Under the pieces are notes generated by a model. That model was given only the letters and a program-made list of their open reading frames with translations, was not told where the DNA came from and searched no databases. From contig CM063107.1 of assembly GCA_031841125.1 (NCBI GenBank), positions 67,591,814 to 67,655,813 of the forward strand: 64,000 bases of DNA, given 5' to 3'. The stretch's first letter is position 1. Each line of letters begins with the position of its first letter. Shown here one piece after another: positions 1 to 12,700 of this stretch. This DNA is from Acanthococcus lagerstroemiae. Its lineage: Eukaryota; Arthropoda; Insecta; Hemiptera; Eriococcidae. Both the position numbers and the translations under genes were made by a program.

Positions 1-302
1 TTATCGTTCGCGAGTCAATATGTTTTTTTCGATTTCCCAACATTTCGATTTTTGGACTAAGCGCGTTTTGGAAGTCAGGTCCTCGATTACAGTAGTTGTT
101 GTCAGAATCCACTAAAGGCCCCAGTTGACTTAGCCCCTACTCCCGAAAAATTTTAAAATACATTATAAATCTGTTATTGAAGGAGAGGGTCGAAACTGAT
201 TTTTTGAACAAGATAGCTCTCCGACTTTATAACTAAACTCAGCTCTGGCCAGAATCTAGAAAAATTATCAGAATTTGAATGTCACGGCCTTACACAGAAT
301 TC
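1..302. other. Unassigned AT-rich DNA
   Basis: I see no gene, repeat or structured element in this stretch. Its right edge carries the 8 bp sequence cagaattc (295-302), which is the left target-site copy for the adjacent MITE. Confidence 0.5.
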
Positions 303-648
303 CAGGGACTTACTGATAAGGGGGTAGGGGTCAACTTACACCCCCCCCCGTAAAAATTTTTCACTCAACAGTTGAGAAAATCTACCATTTTAGTCAAGCG
401 AAGTTGAGAAAATCCAACAAGTCGAAACGGTTTTTCTTTTTTGCTTTGATACTTGCGAATTAAGAAGTTGGGAGGATCCAACAAGTTGCGAGGGTTTTTT
501 TTTTTGCTTTGATATTTGGGAATTTTGAGTTGAGTCAGTTGGAAAAATCCAATAAGTCAATGATACTTGGAAATTTTTGAGTTGAGTCAGTTGGGACTTT
601 CTCAATTTTTGCCCCCTCCTCCAGGAAAAACTCTTCGGTACGTCCCTG
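303..648 (+). mobile_element. hAT-like MITE, family A, copy 1
   Basis: The element starts CAGGGACTTACTG and ends with CGGTACGTCCCTG, an imperfect terminal inverted repeat. It is flanked by cagaattc (295-302) and cagagttc (649-656), a 7/8 match that looks like an aged 8 bp target-site duplication of the hAT type. The interior has a poly(C) run followed by repeats of a phrase close to 'gttgggaaaatccaacaagt' and 'gatacttgggaattttgagt'. The same phrases make up the long array at 11.9-12.9 kb and the copy at 15.3 kb. It encodes nothing. Confidence 0.7.
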
Positions 649-1097
649 CAGAGTTCTAATAATTGTTATTTATTAATTTGAGGTTCGTCCATTCTCTACT
701 GATCTTCAGTTTTACATTGCCTCGCAGTTACAGATTATATTAAATTGAGTGAATCCTGAGGAAATGAAGTGTTCTAACAAATGCAGTAATAAAAAACTTC
801 TGCACTTCTTCACAACCAGTATGATCGTTATTTACTCTCGGTGGATTTTCCCCTGATTTTCTTCGGGTTCCCTTTCTAAATCAATTTCAATAAAATCAAA
901 AGAAGATCCTGCGAAGTTTCAGGTCGATCGGATTAGGAGAACCCCTCATTATGTGCAGTCTTGACTCTTTTTAAACGAAATTTGTTTTTCTCCGCCCCTA
1001 AAAACGTTAAACATTCTTACTCCAAGCAATCTGGTATGATGGATTTAGAGGGTGGGGAGGGAGGATTAAAAATGTAAAATTCGAGATACAAGTTAGT

Positions 1098-1545
1098 TCT
1101 AGGTTTTCGAAATCGGTAAATTCAATTTTGGGGTCATTTTTCCATCTAACTCCGCGGTGACCGGTCAAATAGGGGACTGACATGAAATAACGATGTTTCT
1201 TTGTGTTGGTATTCGATTTATAAGTTTTGTCACGTAACTCGATTTTGTGGATCATTTTGGACCCCCCACCCCGCTTTTCATAATCTCACAAAATCGACTG
1301 TTATTCAACTTTCGGCACTGCTGGACGCAATACAGCAGCACTTCAGAAGGGTTGGATCCAAAAATGAGCGCCGAAATCGAGTTCAACGACCTCGAAAACC
1401 TGTAAATATCATTATTACAGAAAAAAACACCAATATTTGGTCTCAGACACCTATGGTAGCACACAAGGGAGACGAATCGAAAAATAACCCCTAAAATCGA
1501 ACTCGGCTATCTCGAAAACCTATAAATATACTCTCATTTTGAATT
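1098..1545. repeat. Diverged ~45-nt repeat, three copies, one inverted
   Basis: A phrase of the form 'aaaatcgarctcnnctacctcgaaaacct', usually followed by 'ataaatat', occurs near 1362-1415 and 1480-1530 in direct orientation. It occurs near 1098-1145 in the inverted orientation. The copies differ at many positions. It could be the remains of a foldback element or of a minisatellite. Confidence 0.4.
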
Positions 1546-1918
1546 TGATTTTCTTAGCCCCATTTTGGAGCCACCCCTGACGTGTCATCCCAGATTGTGG
1601 AGTCATACTTTTTGAATCACTGTCAAATGACCTGCCGGAAACTTGGAGTACTGATTTTTAACGTACTTAGGAGTTGAGAAAAACAATTTTTCTTTAGAAA
1701 GTCCAAACTCCGTGTATTTTTCTCGTAAGGAGGAGAAGGGCTGATGACACAGGCGCCTCCAATTTCACATATCTGACATTTTGTACGAATTTTATTTTAT
1801 TATACCTGATTGGGGGAGGGGGAGAGAAAATAACAACTGTCGAAAATAACCCGACACCCTAATCACAACATTGTTCATCAACCAGAAGCGGTTTTATGGG
1901 AGTCCCCCTCTCAATTCG

Positions 1919-1999
1919 AAAAAAAAAAGAAAACGTAAAAAAGGGAAAAAAAGAAGGAGAAAAAGGGAGAAAGAAAGAAAGAAAGAAAGAGGAAAAGTG
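1919..1999 (+). repeat. Purine tract with GAAA microsatellite
   Basis: About 80 bases are almost purely A and G on the plus strand, including a run of gaaa units near 1970-1992. No gene is associated with it. Confidence 0.7.
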
Positions 2000-2088
2000 T
2001 AATGCTACACTACTCTCTTCACTTTTATTACATTCAGGAAGTTTGTGAAACGTTTCAAAGAGAGGGCAAAACATTTTGTGCATTGTTT

Positions 2089-2218
2089 CGGTTTTTCGAC
2101 AAGGTGAGAAGAGGGCTACGACAGCCCTAACAGCCTCCCCGACGTCTCGGAGGTAATGCTCGAAAGGCCGGATTCCAGGGCTTGGGTTGAGAGTGAATTA
2201 GAAAAAAAGGTAGGCTCA
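2089..2218 (+). mobile_element. SINE fragment lacking the tRNA head
   Basis: This segment is about as long as the 3' body of the complete SINE that follows and is closely similar to it. Shared phrases include 'agagggctaagacagccc' (with one change), 'cccgacgtctc', 'gaggtaatgctcgaaagg' and 'gggttgagagt'. It lacks the tRNA-like head, so it is a 5'-truncated copy immediately upstream of a full copy. Confidence 0.6.
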
Positions 2219-2221
2219 TTA

Positions 2222-2456
2222 GGGGGTCTCGTTGGCCGAGTGGATAGCGCGCAGGTCTCGGAATCCGGAGGTGTCCCGGGTTTGAGTCCACGTATCAACT
2301 CGCTACATTTCGACGTGGGCCGGTTTCTCGGCAAGGTCAGCAGAGGGCTAAGACAGCCCTAACAGTCTCCCCGACGTCTCTGAGGTAATGCTCGAAAGGG
2401 CTGATTCCAGGGCTCGGGTTGAGAGTAAAATTAGAAAAGAGGTAGGCTCAGTGTAG
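2222..2456 (+). mobile_element. tRNA-derived SINE
   Basis: The first ~75 bases look like a tRNA gene. An A box TGGCCGAGTGG lies at 2233-2243 and a B box GGTTTGAGTCC at 2279-2289, spaced as in an RNA polymerase III internal promoter. The acceptor and anticodon stems are not complementary enough for a functional tRNA. The head is followed by ~150 bases of body that recur without the head at 2089-2218 and, more diverged, at 8212-8345. Together this supports a tRNA-derived SINE family. The 3' end is approximate. Confidence 0.65.
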
Positions 2457-3483
2457 GTACCATACTTGTGAAACGCTACATCAGTACAACCTACCGGGTC
2501 TCATCTTTTCGTGAATCGATTCTCAGCGGCACTTTCTTTTGATTTCGGATTTTTTGTACTTCTGAATGCGCACAAATTTGAAAATTTCGCTCAACTTATT
2601 CGTACTATTTACTTTGCGCACTTCCGCACATTCGACGTGTAACTGAGCATCCAGTCCGGAAGATATGCGACTAACGGTGAATAAACATTTTGGGAAACTG
2701 AATATCGAGTTTTCGATTCCCATTTGACATAGAGCATCTGTGGACGTGGCTTCGACTTTTTTTTATGTAACTCATCGAATACCTACAAATGATTTTCGTC
2801 GATTATTCCCACGAGTTCAAGCGTCGTATACCACGAAGGTCGAACGTACAAGTGATAGGAAATTTGTGTATTAAAATTTTTGAAATTATACCAAGCCGTA
2901 GCGTATTCATTTTACGAAGGTCTTAATAATTACAAGCATGTCGAATGTTAAGCACATACGAGCAGACGTTTGAACATGAAACATGTGTTGTAATTTATAA
3001 GATTACGACGTTATTTTTTGTATATATATATTTTGAATACCGAGAGTGTCATTGAAATTCACGAGATTGATTTCCTGCGTTTTTGATGAGATGCACAGAT
3101 GGGACTTGAATAGTTTTAATTATACTCGACCTCCATGAAAATGAGAGATCGAAAATAACGAAAAAGCTGGGTGATACTGAATGAGAGATATCACATAATA
3201 ATGTGGCGGAATGGTTGAAGCCAGTGGTAAGCGAATGCTGAACAACCCAACAGACGAACAACCTAAATCTGAGAAACCGGCCGAACTTGCATGGACATGT
3301 GTGGCCTAAAACTGACCGACAGTTCTCAAACCAATAAATACCCAGAAAGTGACCAACAGCCCAAAACTGGATAACAATCCAATATTGCCGAGGAACATAA
3401 AGTAGAAAATTAGATCAATATTGGTGAATACTCTAAACTCATAAAGCCTTAACTATCCTCAACTAACAAAAATGGTTCAAATG
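2457..3483. other. Intergenic DNA without recognised features
   Basis: I find no gene, RNA or clear repeat here. Short open frames do not resemble known proteins. Confidence 0.4.
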
Positions 3484-4285
3484 CAGAGATGAAACTCGAC
3501 TTTCAGTTGGGGGGGGGAGCAGGAAAATTTGCCGAGAAATATTTTTTGAAAACTAAAAATTTGCCGACAACATTTTTTTAAAGTTTGAAAATTTGCCAAA
3601 TTTTCAAGCAAAATATTTTTTAATTTAAAAAAAAAAATAATAAATACATTAATGAATAAACAAACAAACGTTCTTGGAAAATGAAAAATTCAGATGAACA
3701 GTTTCAAAATTTGCCAACTGCCAAATTATTGGCTAGTGTTTCACCCCCCCCCCTAATTTCGTCCCTGGCAAATGCAGATTAGAACCTTATCCCCCAAGCA
3801 CTCACATTTGCGCACATGAGCATACCCTAGTCTGAGAGGGTAAGGTGGAAGGATGTTAGGAATACTGGAAAAGAACACACAATTTCCTGACTACACATTA
3901 AGGTGGTCGTCATTTAGTCTTTTGGTGATATTTTCTTCTGAATTTCCTCTGATTCGTCTCCTAAACTGGTTCCAAAAAATAAAATAAAAAACCTACAAAG
4001 TTTTAGGTTGATTGGATTAGGGGAATCCGTGCCCGGAGCTCCCTTTCGTTCTTATGGAAAAAACACATGGAGTTTTGACTTTTGTTCCAGACTAAATTTT
4101 CCGCCTCTATATTGATCAGGACCAAAGCCCGTAAAATAAACAATAGAACATTTGCTATTGGATTCAGCTTGTGACATTGGAAAATAAGTCTTTTGCTTTC
4201 AACTTTTAGATTTTTCAATTACAGTGTTCAACTTTCTGAAATTTCAGGCTCTAGGTCAAACAGAGAATCTAGTAAAAACAGACTC
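3484..4285 (-). mobile_element. Family B composite element, inverted and truncated
   Basis: Positions 3484-3767 are a MITE with ends CAGAGATGAAACT and TTCGTCCCTG. It carries a poly(G) run, a poly(C) run and repeated 'aaatttgccg' phrases. It is followed by ~520 bases that match, in reverse complement, the spacer of the composites at 23.6-25.0 kb and 25.6-26.8 kb; examples are 'catgagcatacccta', 'cctttcgttcttatgg' and 'tttgctttcaactttta'. The far half is missing where the RTE remnant begins. The boundary near 4285 is approximate. Confidence 0.6.
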
Positions 4286-4936
4286 ACAAACTATACCAAA
4301 AACTAACGGTCAGTGTCAGACTTATACGCTAAGCAAACTGAGCCATTTTGCTAACTACTTCAGCAGGAAAATACTCTATAGAGGGCTCAAATTTCTAATT
4401 GAGAAGCCATATTCCAAATTAAAGCTATTCCCAAAAACCAAAATTTTCAGGAAAACACTAGAAAGCTGTGTCATCCCAGTCCTATTATACGGAGCGTAGT
4501 CATGGGCAATAACGAAAACTCAAACACAAAAACTAAAAAACACACACTTCGTCATGTTAAGGTACGAGTCTAGGTATAAAACTGAAAGACAAGATGAGTA
4601 AAACGAAAATAAGGGGAAAACGTGGGGCTAAAGATATGGGCTACACGAGTTTATGGTTGAACTAAAATATGCAGGTCACATAGCGAGGGGGGAGCCCAAC
4701 AGATGGAATTTGGCGACATCAGTATGGATTCCATACGACCAGAAGAGAAGGAAAGGCCAATTAGTGACTCGATGGGTAGACGAAATAATAAAAAAGGTAG
4801 GACCCCAATGGGTGAGTGTAGCACAAGATAGGAGACGGTGGAAAAGGGTGACGGAGGCTCATGCCCTACGGTAGGCCGATTAGAGGGGCGATATCCTCGA
4901 ATCAGAGCTGTAATAAAAATAATAAATAATAAACAT
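4286..4936 (+). pseudogene. RTE-like LINE, 3' end of the reverse-transcriptase ORF, decayed
   Basis: Broken frames give the C-terminal part of an RTE-type polyprotein. A segment ends in '..ESCVIPVLLYGA' followed by a stop and 'SWAITKTQTQKL'. After a frame change comes 'LKYAGHIARGEPNRW' and then 'RRRWKRVTEAHALR'. This 'YAGH-R-RW' pattern is the usual tail of RTE and craniofacial-development-protein-2-like ORFs. The copy ends in an ATAATAAA-rich tail near 4908-4936, as RTE elements do. Stops and frameshifts make it non-functional. The 5' part is missing. Confidence 0.65.
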
Positions 4937-5084
4937 TAAACGTTCTGGGGAAGCCAGGCTATAAAGTAGAAAAACGATTCGTGGTGTCCAATGTTGGTTA
5001 TATTGTCGCCCACGAGGTTGTGAATTGTGAAACATCACAAAAGTGCCGCATCAAGAGATATTTTATTGTAAGGGGGGGGGGGAA

Positions 5085-5432
5085 GATGGGAATAGCTTAG
5101 TTTGGAAAATGAAAGAAGCGTTTTTGGTTGATATCTAGAGTGCAAAGTCATATTTTGAAAATAATCAACTACTGGCATATTCTACCATACAACAAGCACA
5201 CGAATCGCCAAAAAAAAAATCGTGATCAGTACAAATCGAACTGAAACTTTATCACAATAAATTTTGAGTTCGATTTGTACTAATGGCGTTTTTATTTTGG
5301 TGATTCGTGTGCTTATAGCATGGTAGAATATGCCCATAATTGATTATTTTCAAAATTTGACTTTGCACTCAAGATATCTATCAAAAACTTCATCTTTTAA
5401 ATTTCCATATTATGATGGGAATAGTTCAGTTT
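5085..5432. repeat. ~300 bp foldback flanked by 19 bp direct repeats
   Basis: The arms at about 5102-5225 and 5275-5408 are inverted copies of each other. Examples are 'gagtgcaaagtca' against its complement, 'catattctaccat' and 'agcacacgaatc'. The arms leave a short loop near 5226-5274. Outside them lie GATGGGAATAGCTTAGTTT (5085-5103) and GATGGGAATAGTTCAGTTT (5414-5432) in the same orientation, 17 of 19 identical. A poly(G) run precedes the left one. It encodes nothing. Confidence 0.6.
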
Positions 5433-6710
5433 CATTTTGTAAACAAACTTCGACTGCTTTTAGAACATATAAACTATGTTAGATACGACATTCGAGCATA
5501 TGATTATCAGTGCAGCCATGCATGGGGTATCATAATCCACCAAAAAGTGAGAAATCGTTTTTTTTTGTAATATAGCTTCTCAATTTTAATAACTTTTTCC
5601 TCCAATTTTCGAATGGTGCTTACTAAGCTGCAAAGTATACTTAAATCCGGCTCTGACTGCATGCAGCATTATACCTTCGAATTAGTACATATAAAGAAAC
5701 GACAGGAACAGGAAACTTTTCAGTTACTCCACCCGTTATGTTGCTCTGTTTTACTCGTAATCTTCTATTCAGACAAAATGTCAAGTCCCTTCAGATAAAA
5801 CCGCGAATGTCTTGTTATTTTTCTTTCAATCGTTTACAACCACCATGTTCACAATCTCACATTATTTTATAATTTGTTAAGTATACTCGCCTGATAAGTG
5901 AAAATAAAAAAATTAATGGATATTACGCAGGAAAATGTACCGCTAAGAACCGATGCACAAATTATGCGGGGGGATTCATTAACCGGTTCCTTCTTGAAAT
6001 TTATAGACGCGCTGTTTTTCTTCGCATGTGGTAGCTAATTCGATTAATTAAAATGTATTGCGACTGATACTGTCACATAATAATGATACAGAATAAAGTA
6101 AGAAAACACCAAGCATCAGCTAAGCTTGATTATTTACTTCCCCGATGCTTATTCGAGTTCGCGAGCAGAATATTTTATCGCTGATACTACACTCATGTAA
6201 CAACAGCTAATATTTGAATTTTGCTGACGTAGTGGCTGCTATATTGCGTAGCAATTTATCTATGACGTAGAGCAATGGATGATTCAATAAATTGAGTCTA
6301 TTAGCTGAACAATGATAGTATTCACAAATATAATGCTCGTATTTAGAACTGTGTTATAGTGGTGAAACATTAAAATTCCTGTACACTTTCGAATTCATAA
6401 ACTAAATTGCCAATTATCAGTAGTTACACCCAGAGAATATCTCACACATCATAACATACTTTCGCAATAACATATAATGCGTGGAAAAACAATGCACGTT
6501 TTTTTCCCCATTTCCTCCCCCTCCCCCCTTTCTACTGTCGACGAATTGGCTATAAATAAGTTGAAAGAAATGTTCATGCTTACGAGAAAGCCCGTCAGGT
6601 GTACACATACATATACATACACGTATTACCCAAAGTAGTAAAATACGAAGGATGAACTTATGGCGAAAAGCATAAAAAATCCAATATATCTACTTCTTTG
6701 TTGCTTGCAG
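5433..6710. other. Intergenic or intronic DNA upstream of the first visible SH2-gene exon
   Basis: No exon that could extend the SH2 gene 5' was recognised here. The stretch is probably intron, because exon 6711-6816 begins in mid-codon after a splice acceptor. I see no clear repeat. Confidence 0.4.
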
Positions 6711-9700
6711 AAAAAAAGGCTAAGGAAACCGAAATAAGAATGAGAACGATAGCACGACTAGCACGAGAAGAGCACCGCCGATCGTTTATAGAAAACCAAG
6801 ATGATAATTTAGAAAAGTAAGTATGAAATTTGCAGCGTTGATATATCTGGGTGATTTATCACCAAATGTTGACATTTTTGCAGAGGAACGATTGAAGGCA
6901 TCCTGGGGGGAGCATAGGTGCAACCAGGGATTACTTGGGGGGCTGAACCAAAGAAAGGTGGCGGAGGGTAAATTTTCCGAAACGAAATGAACAGTTTAAT
7001 TTACTTCGCACTAAGATTTTTAAACAAATGCTCAGGTTTTGGGGGCTGTAGCCCATAGCCCCTTGGTTGCGCCTATGGGGGAAGGATTGCTCCTCTAAGA
7101 TTTTTGAAGGAAATTTTTTCTCAACAACTCACAAGCGAAAAAAGTAATCTAATACTGTACTTTTACTGGTTCCTTTTCTTTTGCTTGTTGATATATCGTC
7201 AGCTTAATTATGAAACCTTCTAAGTCCCAATTTTGGCAAAATGACTTTTTCGTTGATTGAGATAGAAGTGACTGTACCGCACCCTATAATAATAGCCAAA
7301 ATATTCTAAAACGACTCCAAAATGTTTTAAGAAGGAATGAAAAAAATGTGTAACATTTCAATAAATGGCCTTCTTCAGTGTTTTTTGTCTCTCCTGTAAA
7401 ATTTGCATAATGGCGCTTAGAAGGTTTTTCCACCAACATTCAGAAAAGTGAGCGGAGGATATGGTAATATTGCTGGAGCTTCAGTCCCCCTCCTTCCAGA
7501 GTATATTTTAAGAGATTTTCAGTGGGTGGCACTGATAATTTCAATCAGTGACGTACTCAAACCAATGTATGGGGGAGGTAGAAAAAAGTGTTTGATTGTA
7601 TCGATATGTAGACAAATTTTCTGGAAAAGAAGGGAGATTGTAGAATGTAGCATGTGGCACAATCCTACTCAACTAGTTGGCACTCCACTTTCTGCTCCCA
7701 TCTTGTACGTTAATTTATGGCCTGCCTCCTCCAGAGATGAAACTCCAACTCCTCGTCTGTATTTTTGTCCACGCTGGAACAGGTATCTTACAAACTACAA
7801 ATCCTAGATAAAAAGTTTTTGCACAGTCCCCCCCCCCCAGAATATGTCTAATCTATTATACCTATTCGAGCCCTAAGCCAGACTGCAGCACCCGTAGGGA
7901 GGTAGGAAAATTCTTTCGACTCTCAAAAACAATTCCAAACTATCAAAATTCTCTAAAAGTTCAAAAACTTTGTACCTCCCAAAAATTTCAAACTTGTTTA
8001 AACTCTCCTAAGTCCAAAAATTCTAAAATGTGAATAACTTTCTGGATCTTAATGTATTTACTTTTATACACAGGAATTAGCCAGCAAGGAGAAGGTACTA
8101 GAATTTAAATGGACTACCAGCAAAATTAATTTCGATATTTTTGGATTATCAGAAACCCGGAAAAGTGGGGAGAGATTGCAAAAAAGAGAGAATGGTAATT
8201 ACTTCTTTACTTAGGTCGCATAGAAGGGCCGATTCTCGGCAAGAAGAGAAGAGAGCTAAGGCAGCCCTTAAAAGGCTCGGAGATGTCCCTGAGGTAATAC
8301 TCGAAGGGGTGGTTCCAGGGCTCGGGAGAGCAAATGAAAAGTGGTCACACAAAAGGTTACAGGTTTTTACATTCATAAAAGACTGGTAAGTAAAATTACA
8401 GAGGTGAGAAGTATTTCGGAGAGAATAAGTTTTTTGAAACTCCGTTAGACACAAAAACAAAATTATTATTAATTCGAGTATACTCCCCCACAATGCAGTC
8501 AGACGACAATGTAACAGAGGACTTCTATGAACTTTTGCGAAAAAGAGCTGAAGATGAGAGAGAGTATTACACAATAATTATGGGCGACCTAAATGCACAA
8601 CTGGGCAAAGACTTAGATATAGCAATGGCCTCAACAGTATAGGTAAATTTTGTTCAGGTGAGAAACCGAACAGATTTGGCGAATACCTGCTCAACTTCAC
8701 AGAAAATGGCTCATGAAGAGTGATGAACTCCTTCTACAAGAAAAGGAAAGCCAAGAAGTGGAGTGGTACTCACCAGACAGCAAAACGAAAAAGGAATTAG
8801 ATTACTTTCTGTACAATGAGGATAGTTACAGACTTGGAGAGGTGTGACTCGTTCGCTTTTCTTCGGACCACCGAGCCCTACAACTGAAATTAAGGATACC
8901 CAAAAGGGGAAGAGTTAAAGATTTTAGGAAAAAAAGGTTCCATGAAAAACAAAATAATCCCAGAATTTAGACTGCCTGAAGCTAAAATAATACTCAGAAA
9001 CGAATGAGACAAAAATGACTGGGAGGATGAGAGAGATGTGCAGGAGACGTATGATAAACTGGAAAAAATCTTACTCAAGCTGTATAATGAGAGGGAAAAG
9101 AGTACACAAATTCAGAGTCGGAGTTAACTAGAAATTATAATTCCTCCATCGAAATCCTCCCCACCCTGAGTAAATTAAAGGTTGGGAAATCTGCAGGGTC
9201 AGATAGTGTAGGAAATCAGGAACTTAAGTGCTTCGTCGTAGAGCTGACCCCTCCACTCACAAAAATTTTCAATTTACTTAATACTTGTAAAAGAAAAAAT
9301 TCCTATCCAATGGAAAATATCAGAAATAATGTTACTATTCAAGAAAGGTGAAAAATCTGATGTTAATAACTATAGGCCCATAAGTTTAACTTCGAACGTA
9401 GGAAAAATCTTTGCAAAACTCATTAAAAACTGTCTATATCCCATTTTGGGCTACAACCAAGGTTCTGAAGAGGCAGGCTTCAGAAAAGGATATTCAACAG
9501 GTGATCAGATCTTTGTTATAAATCAAATATAAAATTGAAAAAAAAAAATTGATTCGATTTCGCTTCCAGCACTGTGAAAAGCTCTTTTGAGACAAGGGGT
9601 ACCGAGGAAGTTGAGAATAATAATAAAAGAAATACACAAAAACTCAAGGAGAAGAGTACGTCTTGATAAAATGGATCATTATTTCGAAATCGACAGAGGA

Positions 9701-12700
9701 GTGAAGCAGGGGACCATTTATCCCCAAATCTGTTCAACTGTCTTTTGGAGAAAGTATTCCACAACCTAAATTAGGAAAGAAAGGGTCTGAATATACATAT
9801 GGGGACCCGGCTCAGCAATCTAAAGTTTGCAGACGACGTCGCCTTAATAGCTCAGGATGGGGAGGAACTGCAAAACTAATGGCCAACGAATTGGAACAGG
9901 AAGGTCGAAAAGTAGGGCTAAAATCAATGCAACTAAAACGGTATTGATTACAAACAAGCTGAAACCCCGGTAATCAAAGTGGGAGCAGAGGTAATCAAAT
10001 TAGAGAAGAGTGCAACTTATTTAGGACAGATAACTCCTCAGTTAATATCATTCGAGCATAGTATGGAGAAGAAACTGAATAGAAAGAGAGCACAAATCTG
10101 GAGAAGTTTCTGGTCGTTAAAACAGGTATTTAAAAGTAAAATGCCCACTTGAAACTAAAATAAAAATCCTTGATGGATGTACACCACCGGTTTTGACTTA
10201 CGGGACACAGACGTGGGCAACCACTGAAGCACAAAACCTGAGAATAGCAAAAATTCAAACTGCTATAGAAAGATCAATAATTCTAGGTATAAAAAAGAAA
10301 GACAGACAGAGGAATATTGAGGTAAAAATGAGAACCGAAGCAAAAGACTGTATGTATATTACGAAAAAGCTAAAATTTGATTACGCGGGGCATGTAGCCA
10401 GGGAAGGGAGGGAAAGATGGGGGGGGGGAAGGGTGATGGACGGGCACCCTTGGGAAGGTGTGAGATCACCAGGGAGACCCCGGATAAGATGGCACGATGA
10501 ACTCAAAAAGATAGGGGGAAGGTTCTGGGTTAGGGGAGCTAGGGATAGTGACCGATGGAGAAAGGTGAGGAAAACCTATGCAATCTAATGTTAGATTACG
10601 CAAAGGTTGTAAATAAATAAATGAATTATGCCTGTTACACTCATCTAAAATAACGTACGCCCCCTGCCCGACAGTAGGAAATCAAGTCATTATACTAAAG
10701 TCTCCATCGTCGCGGCTGTTTCCAGTTGTGTGACCATGAACATATAATTTCTCGCATTTTTTCTCTCCATGTTGCGGACGAGCTAATTCAGGAATATTGT
10801 CGGAATATGTTGACAACACTGATGACGAATTTTCTCATTTGATGCTCAGCTGAGCTCATTTAGTAAATCAGTCCTCAGTTCAGGGTAGCCACTTTCTGGA
10901 AAATCGGGAAAAGTCGGGGAATTTTGTCAGTCTGCAAGTCAGGGAACTGATATAATTTTGATCAAAATCTGGCAACTTCTTGAGACTAATGAGAATTAAA
11001 TAATATACAAAAGAATTAATATCAAATTTTATCTCAAATAGTAAGTATTCTCAACATGCCATTAAGCAAACTAACCTGAATCATTCCCAAATTGGGACAA
11101 AATGTTTCTAAAAGTTATCAAAATTTAAAAATTGTATAAAACGTAGGTATAGTTCCGTTTTTATAATTTTTTGAAGAGGCTACTCTTCTGTAAAGCTTTA
11201 TAATTAGCCGACCCACTACAAGCGAAATTGCAGTGCTTCTTTTATAAATTCACGGTTTTAATTGTAGAAGACTGTGAAATAATACACTACTTTTAATGAG
11301 GTCCATCGTTGTGGCGCTTAATTTCCCAAATTTCGAAACTGCGATAACTTCAATATGAGTTAAATCCTCCTGTTTTCCGTGGCACGTCTCGCCATATTTA
11401 AGATGCAGTATCGATTCAGAACCCATCCAATTTTGTGATATTTGTCCTATTATTACAGGGTGTCTACAGGGTCAAGTAAATCAAGTAAGTCATGTAAAAG
11501 TCAAGTACTCAAAGAAAAAGTCAAGTGGTAAAGTAAAAGTCAAATATTTTCTCAAAATCATTTCATGGGTCAAGTAATGTTAAATATGAATGACTAGGAA
11601 CGATGATTGAACTAAAAATTAACAAAGCTAGAGGTAAAAACTTTTGTTTCAATTTTTAATAATTGCAATTTGTTCTTCTTCATTATTTGCGCCATATAGC
11701 TTATCATACTAATTTTTGCAGTATTACCATTTGCCGAACTACTTGCATGTTCCTGCATAAGACGCGCCTTTTCGCAGTCCTTATAAAGTCAAATTTATAA
11801 GCAAGGACGTACTAAAAAGTGTATCCTGGAGGGGGGGGGGAGGCAAAAATTATGAAAGGCCCAACTGACTCAACTCAAAATTCCCAAATATCAAAGCCAA
11901 AAAAAAAACTTTTAACTTGTTGGATTTTCCCAACTTTTTAACTCAATTCCCAAGAGTCAAAGCAAGCAAAAAACAAAATAAAAAACATTTGACTACTGAC
12001 TTATTGGATGTTTTCACCTGATAATTAAACTTGAAATTCTCGAATATCAAAGCCAAAAAAAAAAAAAAAAAAACTTTTCCTTTGACTTGTTGGATTTTTC
12101 CAACTTCTCAACTGAATTCCCAAATGTCAAACCAAGCAAAAAAAAAAACACTTTTGACTGTCCTATTGGATTTTTCCAACTGATGACTCAGCTCAAACTA
12201 CTAAGTATCAAAACATCAAACAAACAAAAAAAAAAGGAAGAAGAAGAACCTTTTGATTGACTTATTGGATTTTTTCAACTGATGACTCAACTCAGAACTC
12301 TCAAATATCAAACAAAAAAATAAAATTTCTTTTGACTTCTTGGATTTTTCCTACTTCTCAACGGAATTCCCAGGTGTGAAAGCATGCAAAAAACAAAAAC
12401 AAAAACAAAAAACCAACACTTTTTGATTGCCTTATTGGATTTTTCCGACTGATGCTGACTCAACTCAAAATTCCCAAATATCAAAGAAGAAAAAAAACGT
12501 TTTGACTTGTTGGATTTTCCAAACTTCTTAACTCAATTCCCAAGTATCAAAGCCAGCAAGAAAAAAACGCTTTTGACTAACTTATTGGATTTTTTCAACT
12601 GATGACTCAGCTCAAAATTCCCAAATATCAAAGCAAAAAAAAACCTTTTCTTTTGACTTGTTGGATTTTTCCAACTTCTCAACTCAATTCCCAAAATAAT

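Larger units (their letters stand above)
649..2088. other. Intergenic DNA with small diverged repeats
   Basis: No convincing gene. Open frames here are short and lack recognisable domains or splice context. The only visible structure is the diverged repeat at 1098-1545 and the purine tract near 1919-1999, listed separately. Confidence 0.5.

Noticed and set aside
2225..2300. tRNA gene
   Set aside because: A and B boxes are present but the stems do not pair well, and the sequence is fused to a repeated body. It is a SINE head.
7448..7807. 119-residue ORF as a gene
   Set aside because: No recognisable domain, no splice support and repeat-like surroundings inside an intron.
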